From contig JBCBMO010000004.1 in the NCBI GenBank assembly GCA_039822785.1, positions 1 to 64,000 of the forward strand: DNA of 64,000 bases, written 5' to 3'. The notes below the pieces were generated by a model. The model searched no databases, was not told where the DNA came from, and was given only the letters and a program-made list of their open reading frames with translations. Made by a program: the position numbers and the translations under genes. Positions within the stretch are counted from its first letter, which is position 1; each line of letters opens with the position of its first letter. This DNA comes from Thermohalobaculum sp039822785 (GTDB lineage Bacteria; Pseudomonadota; Alphaproteobacteria; Rhodobacterales; Rhodobacteraceae). Positions 1-7,994 of this stretch are shown here, in pieces.

Positions 1-2123
1 GGCCTGTTGAGCGTCTCCCAGAGATGGGACGCCGCCAAGGGCGAGACCTTGCAGGCAAGGCGCAGGGTGTCGGCGTGCGCCTGCTGAAAGCAGGCCTCCA
101 TCGCCTGGAAGAGGGCGGGGTTGTCACCCGTCTCCAGCAGTAGGCCCATTGCGAGATCGCGCGTCGCCTTTACCGGGTCAGCGCCGGCCGCCGCCGCCAG
201 ATGCTGAGGATCGGCGTGACCGAGCGCCCGCAGGGCCAAGCCGCGCATGGTGGCGTCACTGTGCGTCGTCTGTGCCACGAGCGCGCTCCGCAAGGTCTCG
301 TCATCCTGGGTCAAGGCGGCCCGGGCGGCGGCCGTCGCAATAACCGCGTCACGGTCCGCGATGGCGGCCGCGAGGAGCTGGCAGGCGGAGAGAGGCAGGG
401 AGGCGACCTCGGCCTGGGTTGCAAGGCCCTCGAAGGCCGTTCTGCGCAGGTGGTGATCGCCCGAGCGGCCGGCGAGCTCGAGCGCCACGACGATGCTCTC
501 GTGCGGGATGCGCGCACCCTGGCGCAGCGCTTGGAGATAGAGATCGCTCGCAACATCGTCGGGGCCGTCCACCGCGACGCGCCGCTTGCCTCCCGCCTTG
601 GGCGCCCGCACCGCGGCGTCGCCGCCGTGGAGCGCGTCCTCATCCTCCGTGGCCTCTGTGTCGACCGCCGGGGTGCTGATGGGTACGGCGCTGCCCTCGC
701 CCCAATCGAGGGCCTCGAGCGTTGAGGAGGGGCCGGCGCCCGGGGCGGGCGTTGTCGGGTCGATGGCCTCGAAGACGATCTCCCCCGCGTCGGTCGTGCG
801 GATGCGCCGGGTGGCCTCGCCCGTGCTGGGTGGGGTCTGTGGCGGCAGGTTTTCTGTGGGCGCCGCCGAGGCTGTCATCGCCACAACCACCGCATCGCGG
901 GCCTGCGAGGCCGCGCCGGCATCATCGCTGAGCGCGAGGTAGACCAGGCCCGCGAGCGCGGTGACGCGGATCTGCCGGCTGCGGTCGGTGAGGGCGGCGT
1001 TGAGCGCCGTCGCGGCCGGCTCGCTGCCCAGGTGGCTGACGGCCTGTAGCGCTGCGAGCCGGCTTTCGAGCGGGCGGTCGGCATCGGCGCTATGCCCCAC
1101 CAGCGCGGGGATTGCCGCAGCATCCTGGAGCAGCGCCAGCCGTCGGATAGCAGCGGTGGCCAAGCCTGGCCCGGCCGTCGCGGCCCAGGCGGTCGCATTG
1201 GCCGCAAGCGTCCCGTCGTGGTCGTCCTCATGATCCGTCGGTAGGGCGTCGAGGGCGACGGCGACGCAGCCCTGATCCTCATCGCCCAGCGCCGCCAGAG
1301 CGATCTCAGTGCGCGCGGGCGCGAAGGCCTCCAGCGCGGCGCGCCGCACCAGGGGGGAGGGGTCGCGCAGGGCCAGATCGCTCGCTTCCCGCTCTCCCGG
1401 CTCCAAGGCGCGGATGGCGAGGCAGCGGACCTCGGCGCTGTCGTCCGCCATCAGGAGGCCGAGGAGGGGGCGCAGGCGATCGGGCGCGGCGCGGGCGATG
1501 GCCGCAATGGCCCGCTCGCGGGTCTTGGGATTGGGATCGCGGACAAAACCCATCAGCGCGGAGAGCCCGCCGTCGCCGATTGCCGCGAGGGCGGGGAAGA
1601 CGACCGGATCAAGTTCCTGGCCCATTTCATCGGCCCGGGCGCGCAGCAGTGTGTCGATGGCCGCCCGGGCGTCCAGGGTCGCCAGCGCTTCGATGGCGGC
1701 GACCTGCACGTCGAGCCAGTCGTCCCAGACGCCGAGGTCGTCTTCCCAGGCGACCTGATCCTCGGCGCGGCCCTCGACCAGGGTGATCAGCATGGGGATG
1801 GACTCGCGATCGCCCATCGCGGCCAAGGCCTGGATAGCGGCGACCTTCACCTCCCGCACCGGATCGCCGCAGAGCGACAGGCGGATCGTGGCGGCATCGC
1901 CCGGGCGGGCGCAGGTTACGAGGGCGCCCATGGCATCGGCGCGCACGTCCGGGTCCTCGTCGAGCAGGGCTTCGACCAGCACCGGTGCGGCTTCGGTGGC
2001 GCCGAGGGCCCCCAGCGCGCGGGCGGCGGCGCAGCGGGTGACATCGTCGCCACCGCGTAGGTGCTGCGCGATGACGCCGACCGGGTCATCGGCCGCTGTG
2101 CCTGGGGAATGATCGGCGATCAT
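1..2123 (-). CDS. HEAT-repeat protein downstream of the iodate reductase genes (3' end outside window)
   Basis: The frame is open for 707 codons from the ATG at 2123 to the left edge, so the C-terminus is missing. GAGGAG lies 7 bases before the ATG. The protein is almost entirely Ala/Leu/Asp/Arg-rich helical repeats of about 30 residues with the HEAT/PBS-lyase pattern (for example VRRAALEAFAPA, VRADAMGAL). A Pro/Thr/Glu-rich linker at about residues 415-510 separates two repeat blocks. No signal peptide or membrane segment is visible, so a cytoplasmic scaffold is likely. It follows idrA on the same strand with a 103-base gap containing a stem-loop. A role in assembling or chaperoning the molybdoenzyme is inferred from position only. 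HEAT repeats alone do not define a function. Confidence 0.8.
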   Translation of the reverse strand, partial: MIADHSPGTAADDPVGVIAQHLRGGDDVTRCAAARALGALGATEAAPVLVEALLDEDPDVRADAMGALVTCARPGDAATIRLSLCGDPVREVKVAAIQALAAMGDRESIPMLITLVEGRAEDQVAWEDDLGVWDDWLDVQVAAIEALATLDARAAIDTLLRARADEMGQELDPVVFPALAAIGDGGLSALMGFVRDPNPKTRERAIAAIARAAPDRLRPLLGLLMADDSAEVRCLAIRALEPGEREASDLALRDPSPLVRRAALEAFAPARTEIALAALGDEDQGCVAVALDALPTDHEDDHDGTLAANATAWAATAGPGLATAAIRRLALLQDAAAIPALVGHSADADRPLESRLAALQAVSHLGSEPAATALNAALTDRSRQIRVTALAGLVYLALSDDAGAASQARDAVVVAMTASAAPTENLPPQTPPSTGEATRRIRTTDAGEIVFEAIDPTTPAPGAGPSSTLEALDWGEGSAVPISTPAVDTEATEDEDALHGGDAAVRAPKAGGKRRVAVDGPDDVASDLYLQALRQGARIPHESIVVALELAGRSGDHHLRRTAFEGLATQAEVASLPLSACQLLAAAIADRDAVIATAAARAALTQDDETLRSALVAQTTHSDATMRGLALRALGHADPQHLAAAAGADPVKATRDLAMGLLLETGDNPALFQAMEACFQQAHADTLRLACKVSPLAASHLWETLNR

Positions 2124-2189
2124 CGGTGCCCTCCTCAACGGCACCGCGCAGACCTGGCCGGCGCGGTGCGCTTGTTTCACAACCCCTTT

Positions 2190-2215
2190 GCCGCGCCCTG
2201 GGGAAAGGGCGCGGC
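2190..2215 (-). other. Intercistronic stem-loop between idrA and the HEAT gene
   Basis: A perfect 10-bp inverted repeat (GCCGCGCCCT / AGGGCGCGGC) has a 6-base loop and lies 12 bases after the idrA stop. On the minus strand no run of T follows it. It therefore looks more like an mRNA-stabilising or attenuating hairpin than a full intrinsic terminator. It may set a lower level of HEAT-protein expression. Confidence 0.5.
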
Positions 2216-2226
2216 TTGGGGGCGGA

Positions 2227-4902
2227 TCAGGCGATGTCGCGGCGGGCGAAGGACATCGAGCGGAAGGTGTGCTTGTACTGGCTCTCGCCCATCTTGCGCA
2301 CCATGCCCACGCCCATCTTGTAGTTGTAGTTGCCGCTGATCCAATCGACGACCCGCCCCGCCAGCGCATTGGCCGGCTGCGCGGTGTGCAGGAAGTCCAT
2401 GTAGCCGACCCCCTGCTTCACCGCCGGCGTCACGATGGCCACCGCCGTGATCGAGGCGCGGGTGAGCTCGATATGCCCGTTGCGCAGCAGCGTGGCGAAA
2501 TCGAAGTCATCGCCTTCGACGCCGATGATCGTGTTGTTCTGAACCGGGATGCGGTCGGAGAACACCATGACATAGTCGCCGTTCTCGATGCCGCGGGCGG
2601 CCGCATCCTCGGGGTGCAGCTCGATCCAATTCTCCGGCCAGCGCTGCACGATGTAGGGGCGGCGGCGGTCGTCATAGCCCGACTGCCAGCGCTCGTTGAT
2701 CCGCCCTGAGGTGATCCAGAGCTCGTCCTCGCGCGGCTTCAGCCACTCCCAGTAGCTGGAGAACAGCGACCAGGGGGCCTTCTGCAGGTTGCACTTGCCG
2801 GTCTGCGTGTTGAAGTGGGTGAGCTTCTTGTTGAAGACCGTGGCACCCGCCGGCCCGTCCTCGGGCAGGACACGGTTGACGTCGTGCAGGCGCTTCGTCT
2901 CCTCCAGGCTGCCGTCGGCATGCATCAGCACCGGGCCCTGAATGCCATTTGTGCCGAACTCGCCCAGCTTGTCGTGCAGGGTCTTGCCCTCCCGCTGTGC
3001 CGCCACCTTGACCATGAAGAAGTCCTTGCGGGAGCCGCGGGAGAAGCGGGCGCCTTCCTCGAGAACCTCGTTCGAGTTCTGCCAGTCGAAGCCTTCGTAG
3101 CCCATCTTCTTGGCCAGGTTGGCGATGATCCACCAGTCTGGCTTGGCGTCGCCCGGGGCGTCGTAGAACTTGGGGTACAGCCGGATACGCCGCTCGCCGT
3201 TGGCGCGGGTGAAGGTATCCTCTCCCCAGCCGGAGGCGGGGAAGACGATGTCCGCGTAGCGCGCGCCGATGGGGTCGACCAGGTAGATGTCCTGGTTCCA
3301 GACCACCATGCCGCCGCTGTCGACGCGCCGCTTCAGCGTGTCGACGATGTCGGCCTTGTCGAAGCTCTGCACCTGATGTGGGCTGCGTGTCGTCAGCTCG
3401 TCGAACTTGGCCTGCAGCGATTGCGACCCGCACATCGCCTGCACCCAGGTCGTGCCGATGACATGGGCCAACCGGGTGTGGCCCGACATCAGATAGCGGT
3501 CGGTGTCGATCGCCCGCCGGCGCCGGCCCGGCAGCTTCTCCGGGCTCTTGTTGCGCGGATAGCCGCCGCCGCGCAGACCGCCACGCTGGTGACCGCCGGC
3601 CCGGCCGATGACCTGGCCCGGGCGCCCGCCGGCCCCGACGACGATCCCGAGCGCAGAGATCGCATTGGTGTTGCCGGTATTGTTGGACCAGTAAAAGCCC
3701 TTCTCGATCATGATCGAGGTCTTGGGCCGGGTGCCATCCGCCTTGGGCTTCGCCATCCACTCGGCGGCGGTGTAGATCTTCTGGACGTCGATCTGGGCGA
3801 TCTCGGCGGCCTTCTCAGGGACCGCATAGTCCTGGGCGAGCAGCCATTCCTTCCAGTCTTCAAAGCCCGCGGTCTGGAACTTGCCCCAGGTCGTGCGCCA
3901 CTGCCACGGCGTGTTGCGGGTGCCCTGACCAAAGCCGGAGGAGCTCTCCCACTTGTTGTTGACCCAGTTCTGGATCCACTCGCTGTCCTCCCAACCGTTC
4001 TCCACGATGACCCGGGCGATGGCGAGGACGACCGGCAGGTCGGTGCCGGGCTGGATGTCGATCAGCATCCCGCCGTTCTTGACCGCATAGGCCACGCCGC
4101 CTGTGGAACGGGGCAGCAGGAAGATCGCCTTCTGGCCGTTCTGGATGCCCTGCATGATCCAGTCCGTGAACAGGATCGTCTTCGACTCGTAGGGGTCCGT
4201 GCCGCACATCAGCAGGCACTCGGCATCGCGCCAGTCCTCGTAGGACGGGCCGAAGTTGTCGAAGCCCGCATCGCGGAAACCGGGCGTCGAGGTCACGTCC
4301 GAGGGCGTGTCGTGGAAGGTGAAATTCGCCGTGCGCACATGGCGCAGCGCGTATTTCGTGATGGCGTAGGTGTTCTCCATGTAGCCATAGGAGAAGGTCT
4401 TCACGCCGTAGGCATTGGTGCCGTGGTTCTCCAGCACGTGCTGGCCGACCTCCGCCGCGATATCGAGCGCGAAGTCCCAGGTGACCGGCATCAGCACGCC
4501 GAACATCCGCACCATGGGCGAGGTCAGCCGATCGCGCGTCGGGCCCTGGGGGCTATAGACCTTTTGCGCGATCGCCCCGCCGCGGATCGAGCTGTTGCCA
4601 AGCGGATTGACGTGCTCGGTGTCCTTGTCGGGGATGATCACCACATGATGCGGCTCGCCGTTGTGCAGCACGATGTTGTGCATGTTGGGTGCGATCCAGG
4701 CGCCAAGCGGCGAGACCGGAAACTCCTCGCCAAAGGCGTTCTGATCCGCCGCCGGGCCGCCGACCTTTCCGCCGCGCACGGGCCAGCGGTACACTTTGTA
4801 GCCGCAGGCGACGACGCAGTAGTCGCAGGCCGTGGAGATGACATCGGCATCGGGCGGCGGCAGCGGAACGCTCTGTTCGGGGACGTAGTAGGGCGTGGGC
4901 AT
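2227..4902 (-). CDS. idrA: Iodate reductase catalytic subunit IdrA (arsenite-oxidase-like molybdopterin subunit)
   Basis: This 891-residue DMSO-reductase-superfamily enzyme would use bis-molybdopterin cofactor and reduce iodate in the periplasm with IdrB. The N-terminus shows C26-x2-C29-x3-C33, then S105 in an S-I-R-G-G context. That is the AioA-type [3Fe-4S] pattern, with Ser in place of the fourth Cys. The pocket motif R434-x3-H438 (GRAGGHQ) matches the arsenite oxidase Arg/His pair. There is no signal peptide; AioA-type subunits are carried through the Tat pore by the Rieske partner, which is encoded 12 bases upstream. AAGGAG precedes the ATG. Arsenite oxidase is the main alternative. The two adjacent dihaem peroxidases, typical of idr and not of aio loci, favour iodate reductase. 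Confidence 0.8.
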   Translation of the reverse strand: MPTPYYVPEQSVPLPPPDADVISTACDYCVVACGYKVYRWPVRGGKVGGPAADQNAFGEEFPVSPLGAWIAPNMHNIVLHNGEPHHVVIIPDKDTEHVNPLGNSSIRGGAIAQKVYSPQGPTRDRLTSPMVRMFGVLMPVTWDFALDIAAEVGQHVLENHGTNAYGVKTFSYGYMENTYAITKYALRHVRTANFTFHDTPSDVTSTPGFRDAGFDNFGPSYEDWRDAECLLMCGTDPYESKTILFTDWIMQGIQNGQKAIFLLPRSTGGVAYAVKNGGMLIDIQPGTDLPVVLAIARVIVENGWEDSEWIQNWVNNKWESSSGFGQGTRNTPWQWRTTWGKFQTAGFEDWKEWLLAQDYAVPEKAAEIAQIDVQKIYTAAEWMAKPKADGTRPKTSIMIEKGFYWSNNTGNTNAISALGIVVGAGGRPGQVIGRAGGHQRGGLRGGGYPRNKSPEKLPGRRRRAIDTDRYLMSGHTRLAHVIGTTWVQAMCGSQSLQAKFDELTTRSPHQVQSFDKADIVDTLKRRVDSGGMVVWNQDIYLVDPIGARYADIVFPASGWGEDTFTRANGERRIRLYPKFYDAPGDAKPDWWIIANLAKKMGYEGFDWQNSNEVLEEGARFSRGSRKDFFMVKVAAQREGKTLHDKLGEFGTNGIQGPVLMHADGSLEETKRLHDVNRVLPEDGPAGATVFNKKLTHFNTQTGKCNLQKAPWSLFSSYWEWLKPREDELWITSGRINERWQSGYDDRRRPYIVQRWPENWIELHPEDAAARGIENGDYVMVFSDRIPVQNNTIIGVEGDDFDFATLLRNGHIELTRASITAVAIVTPAVKQGVGYMDFLHTAQPANALAGRVVDWISGNYNYKMGVGMVRKMGESQYKHTFRSMSFARRDIA

Positions 4903-4914
4903 CGGTCGCTCTCC

Positions 4915-5499
4915 TTATCCCATCAAGTTGTCGAAGCGGCCGTAGATCAGGCCGAACATGCCGACGGCGTAGATGTCGTCGCCCTCGAGCTCGAGCAGCA
5001 CCTGCGGCAGCGACTGGTACGCCTGGCCCGAGATGAAGATCCCGTGGCGCGTCAGGTCGAAGGTCGTGAGATGCAGCGGGCAGGGGCCCAGCGCCTTGTC
5101 GCCGGGCTTATAAGTGCCCTGCAGCGGGCCGCCCTGGTGGGTGCAGGTGTAGTTGAAGGCCACCACGTCCTGGTCGGGACCCAGGCCGCCGCCGGCCTTG
5201 CGGCCGAGCTTCACCACCATCGACTCCGCATAGAGCCCCTCGTCCGGGTATTCGAAATCGAAGGGCTCATCGACCTTGAGCGACGAGAGCGTCGTGATGA
5301 ACTTGCGCGGATAGGTGGCGACGGCCGCGGGGGTCTGCGCCTCCGGCAGGCCGGGCACGCCGATCATGACCACGGCGGTGGCGATGCCGCCGGTGAGCAG
5401 CACCTCGCGCCGGGTCATCAGACAGTTGCGGGTCCCGGCGGCCTTGGCCTCGCCTTGCTCGCCGTTGATGGCGGTGGCGATGCGGGGATCGATCGTCAT
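4915..5499 (-). CDS. idrB: Iodate reductase Rieske subunit IdrB, Tat-exported
   Basis: This 194-residue Rieske [2Fe-2S] protein would transfer electrons to IdrA. The start at 5499 is chosen because GAGGAG lies 9 bases upstream; an earlier start would overlap the preceding gene. Residues 29-35 (TRREVLL) followed by a hydrophobic stretch form a twin-arginine signal. Cluster ligands are C118-T-H120 and C139-P-L-H142. The two extra cysteines that form a disulfide in many Rieske proteins are absent (Gly and Leu occupy those positions). The gene lies 13 bases after idrP1 and 12 before idrA, so it is in the same transcript. It could equally be named AioB; neighbours decide the call. Confidence 0.8.
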   Translation of the reverse strand: MTIDPRIATAINGEQGEAKAAGTRNCLMTRREVLLTGGIATAVVMIGVPGLPEAQTPAAVATYPRKFITTLSSLKVDEPFDFEYPDEGLYAESMVVKLGRKAGGGLGPDQDVVAFNYTCTHQGGPLQGTYKPGDKALGPCPLHLTTFDLTRHGIFISGQAYQSLPQVLLELEGDDIYAVGMFGLIYGRFDNLMG

Positions 5500-5512
5500 G
5501 GCTGTCAGCTCC

Positions 5513-6652
5513 TCAGTTCTGCCACATCGCATCGGGGGCGGGCAGCGGCTCCATCTCGGGGATGTCCGGCTGCTCGATCAGGATCTCCTCGCCGGAGAGG
5601 CTGTCGAGGAAGGCGACCAGATCGTCGATCTCGGGCTCGGTCAGGCCGAGCGGCTTGATCAGATCGCTCTTGGTAGCGGCGAACTCGTTGGTGCCGCCGC
5701 CCTCGTTGTAGAAGACCACTACGTCGCGCAGGGTCTCGATCATGCCGTTGTGCATGTAGGGGAAGGTGTACTTGGTGTAGCGCAGCGATGGCGTGCGGAA
5801 CTTGCCCAGGTGGTTCTTGTCCTTGCTGCGGAAGTACAGCCCCGGATCGTCCTTGGTGTTGCGGTACAGCTCCTCGGTTGAGCCCTTGGCGTAGAGCTCA
5901 AAGCGGAAGGTGATCTGCGCCAGCGGATCGGTCTCCCAGCCGTCATAGGGCGGCACCCCGGTGTTGTAGTACTGCTCGTCGCTGAGCAGCGGGCCGGTGT
6001 GGCAGGCGATGCAATTGGCCTTGCCCGCGAACAGCTCCAGCCCCCGCTTTTGCTGGAAGGTCAGCGCATCATCGTCGCCGCGCATGTATTCGTCGAACGG
6101 CGTGTCGGTCTGCACGATCGTGCGCTGGAAGGCGGCGATCGCCATATAGGCGTGGCGCACCAAGGGGTAGGTGTCGCCGAAGACCTCGTTGAAGCGCGTC
6201 CGATACTCCGGCACGAAGGCGAGGCGCGCCTCCATCATGTCGTCCTCGCCGTTGCCGGCCACACCGCCGCGCGCGGCGGAGCGGGCCTGGGCCTCCAGCG
6301 ACTTCGACGCGCCGGCCCAGAAGAGCTTGGAGTAGTAGGCGGAGTTCACGATGGTCTGGCTGTTGCGCCAGTGCGTGGTGCCCGGATAGCCGAAGCTGAT
6401 CTTGTCCTGCACGGCCCAGCCGGCCTCCGGCAGGTGGCAGGCGGAGCAGGGCATCCCGTTGTTGCCCGACAGGATCGGGTCGAAGAACAGCATCTTGCCA
6501 AGCTCGACCTTCTCCGGCGTCGTCGGATTGTCCGAGGGGTTGGGCGGGGGGCCAAGCGGGGCAAGGCCGTCGGGGCGGGGGTTGTCTGCCAGCGCCGGCA
6601 CCGCGATCAGGGCGGCAAGGGCGGCGGCTAGGAACGTCCTGGCTTGGGTCAT
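5513..6652 (-). CDS. idrP1: Dihaem cytochrome c peroxidase-like protein of the iodate reductase operon (IdrP1)
   Basis: The 379-residue protein has a Sec signal peptide (cleavage after about residue 22, ALA-D). Two haem c motifs, CSACH (68-72) and CIACH (213-217), give the CcpA/MauG dihaem architecture. The motif MHNGM near the C-terminal part is typical of bacterial peroxidases. In known idr clusters the peroxidase pair is proposed to remove H2O2 or reactive iodine intermediates released by IdrAB. It starts 11 bases after the other peroxidase gene and ends 13 bases before idrB. Assignment as P1 rests on physical proximity to idrB. The two paralogues are clearly different in sequence, so this is not a recent duplication. 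Confidence 0.78.
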   Translation of the reverse strand: MTQARTFLAAALAALIAVPALADNPRPDGLAPLGPPPNPSDNPTTPEKVELGKMLFFDPILSGNNGMPCSACHLPEAGWAVQDKISFGYPGTTHWRNSQTIVNSAYYSKLFWAGASKSLEAQARSAARGGVAGNGEDDMMEARLAFVPEYRTRFNEVFGDTYPLVRHAYMAIAAFQRTIVQTDTPFDEYMRGDDDALTFQQKRGLELFAGKANCIACHTGPLLSDEQYYNTGVPPYDGWETDPLAQITFRFELYAKGSTEELYRNTKDDPGLYFRSKDKNHLGKFRTPSLRYTKYTFPYMHNGMIETLRDVVVFYNEGGGTNEFAATKSDLIKPLGLTEPEIDDLVAFLDSLSGEEILIEQPDIPEMEPLPAPDAMWQN

Positions 6653-6663
6653 GGATCGCTTCC

Positions 6664-7737
6664 TCAGTTCGGCGTGTCGCGCCAGTTTTCGATCAGCGCG
6701 TAATCGAAATCCTGGTCGCGCCAGACGTAGGCATCGATGTCGAAGCTCTCGCCCGACAGGCTTTCGAGGAAAGCGATCAGATCGGCCTTCTCGGAGGGCA
6801 CCAGGCCCAGCGGCTGAAGCCGCGGGTCCTTGAGCGGATCGTCACCGCCGCCAGCGTCGTAGAAGTCGATGACCTCCTCCAGCGTCGCGAAGATGCCGTT
6901 GTGCATGTACGGCGCGGTGTAGGTGAGCTCACGGAGCGTGGGCGTCAGGAAGCTGCGCCGCGTCTCCGGCTGGTGGGTGCGTACGAAGGCGCCAAGGTCC
7001 TCGCGCAGCAGCATGTAGTTCTCGATCCCCATGAACTTCGCATAGGTCACGAAGGCCGAATGCCGCTCGGGGTCGGCCCAGATCTCCGGGTTGTTGGGCA
7101 CGCCGGTGTTGTAGGGCTGGTCGTCGGTGAAGCGGTCGCCAGAGTGGCAGTCGGCGCAGCCCGCCTTGCCCTCGAACAGCCCCTGACCGCGCTCGGCCGC
7201 AGGCGACAGCGCGCCCGTGTCGATCGGCGCCCCGCGGGAGACGATGGTCTGCATGAAGGCCATCAGCGCATTGCGCGCGCCCCCGTTGGAGGGCTCGCCC
7301 ATGCCCGCGTCCGCGAACATCTGGACGTAGACCGGGTCCTGCTTCATGCGCTCCTGCATGATGCGCATGTCCATGTTCATCAGATACGTCTCGGTGAGCA
7401 TCCCGCGCGCGACGTCGTTGAGGTTCGTCCCCAACCGCCCGTCGTGCATCCAGGCCGCGCGATAGCCCACGTTGGCGAGCGTCGGGCTGTTCCGGAAATG
7501 ACCAGAGCCCGTATAGGCCCAGGACAGGGCCTGGCCATCGGTAAAGGCCATCGCCGGATCGTGGCAGCTGGCGCAGGACAGCGCGGTGTCGCCGGACAGG
7601 CGGCTGTCATAGAACATGCGCTTGCCAAGCTCGGCCCGCGCGGGGTCGACATCCATCGGTTCGATGCCCTGTGCGGCGGCGAACCCGCCCGTCATCAGGG
7701 CCGACGCCAACAGCGTTGGCGCGAGCAGTCGTCTCAT
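6664..7737 (-). CDS. idrP2: Dihaem cytochrome c peroxidase-like protein, first gene of the iodate reductase operon (IdrP2)
   Basis: The start at 7737 is preferred because GGGAG lies 6 bases before it; an in-frame ATG at 7743 abuts that site. The 357-residue product has a signal peptide (MRRLLAPTLLASALMTGG) and two haem c sites, CASCH (55-59) and CADCH (194-198). YMHNGIF and the HFRNSP/TLRELTY segments match the CcpA family. As promoter-proximal gene of the operon it sits under the divergent control region at 7738-7994. Expected function is periplasmic peroxide reduction, or handling of iodine species, using electrons from a c-type cytochrome or cupredoxin. The naming P2 versus P1 is provisional. 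Confidence 0.78.
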   Translation of the reverse strand: MRRLLAPTLLASALMTGGFAAAQGIEPMDVDPARAELGKRMFYDSRLSGDTALSCASCHDPAMAFTDGQALSWAYTGSGHFRNSPTLANVGYRAAWMHDGRLGTNLNDVARGMLTETYLMNMDMRIMQERMKQDPVYVQMFADAGMGEPSNGGARNALMAFMQTIVSRGAPIDTGALSPAAERGQGLFEGKAGCADCHSGDRFTDDQPYNTGVPNNPEIWADPERHSAFVTYAKFMGIENYMLLREDLGAFVRTHQPETRRSFLTPTLRELTYTAPYMHNGIFATLEEVIDFYDAGGGDDPLKDPRLQPLGLVPSEKADLIAFLESLSGESFDIDAYVWRDQDFDYALIENWRDTPN

Positions 7738-7811
7738 GCCCATCTCCCACGTTTCTGTCCGCTGGACACCACGGACCGGGAGAGGCTGCCACCGAGCCAG
7801 AGTCGGGGTAG

Positions 7812-7825
7812 TTGTTTGCAATCAA
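7812..7825. promoter_or_regulatory. FNR/Anr-like palindrome upstream of idrP2
   Basis: TTGTTTGCAATCAA matches TTGAT-N4-ATCAA at 9 of 10 defined bases. Its centre is about 81 bases before the idrP2 start codon. The regulator at 7995 carries the E-SR recognition residues that read this type of box. Confidence 0.65.
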
Positions 7826-7929
7826 GCCAGAGTCCGAAACTGGCTGTTTAGGATTGTCGCACCCGGCGCCCCGTTGCAGGGACACATCGCGAAAAAAACG
7901 CACGTCGATACTTCACGCTGGTGTTTCAT

Positions 7930-7943
7930 TTGACCGCGATCAG
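7930..7943. promoter_or_regulatory. Second FNR-like palindrome, upstream of the Crp/Fnr gene
   Basis: TTGACCGCGATCAG matches TTGAT-N4-ATCAA at 8 of 10 positions. It is centred about 58 bases before the start of the regulator gene, a position that would suit autoregulation. Confidence 0.5.
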
Positions 7944-7994
7944 TGCTGCAGGCGCGAAGAAACGAAAGGGTCCAAGGCATCGCTGGAGGATGCC

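Noticed and set aside
2227..5499. Arsenite oxidase aioBA as the primary call
   Set aside because: Subunits resemble AioAB, but two dihaem peroxidases in the same tight operon are the idr pattern. No arsenic genes (arsB, arsC, aioSR) are seen. Kept as an alternative in the entries.
2815..5658. Very long open frame (947 codons) on the + strand opposite idrA/idrB
   Set aside because: It is the antisense shadow of GC-rich coding DNA: no ribosome site, His/Arg/Asp-rich unnatural composition, and the minus-strand genes have clear domains.
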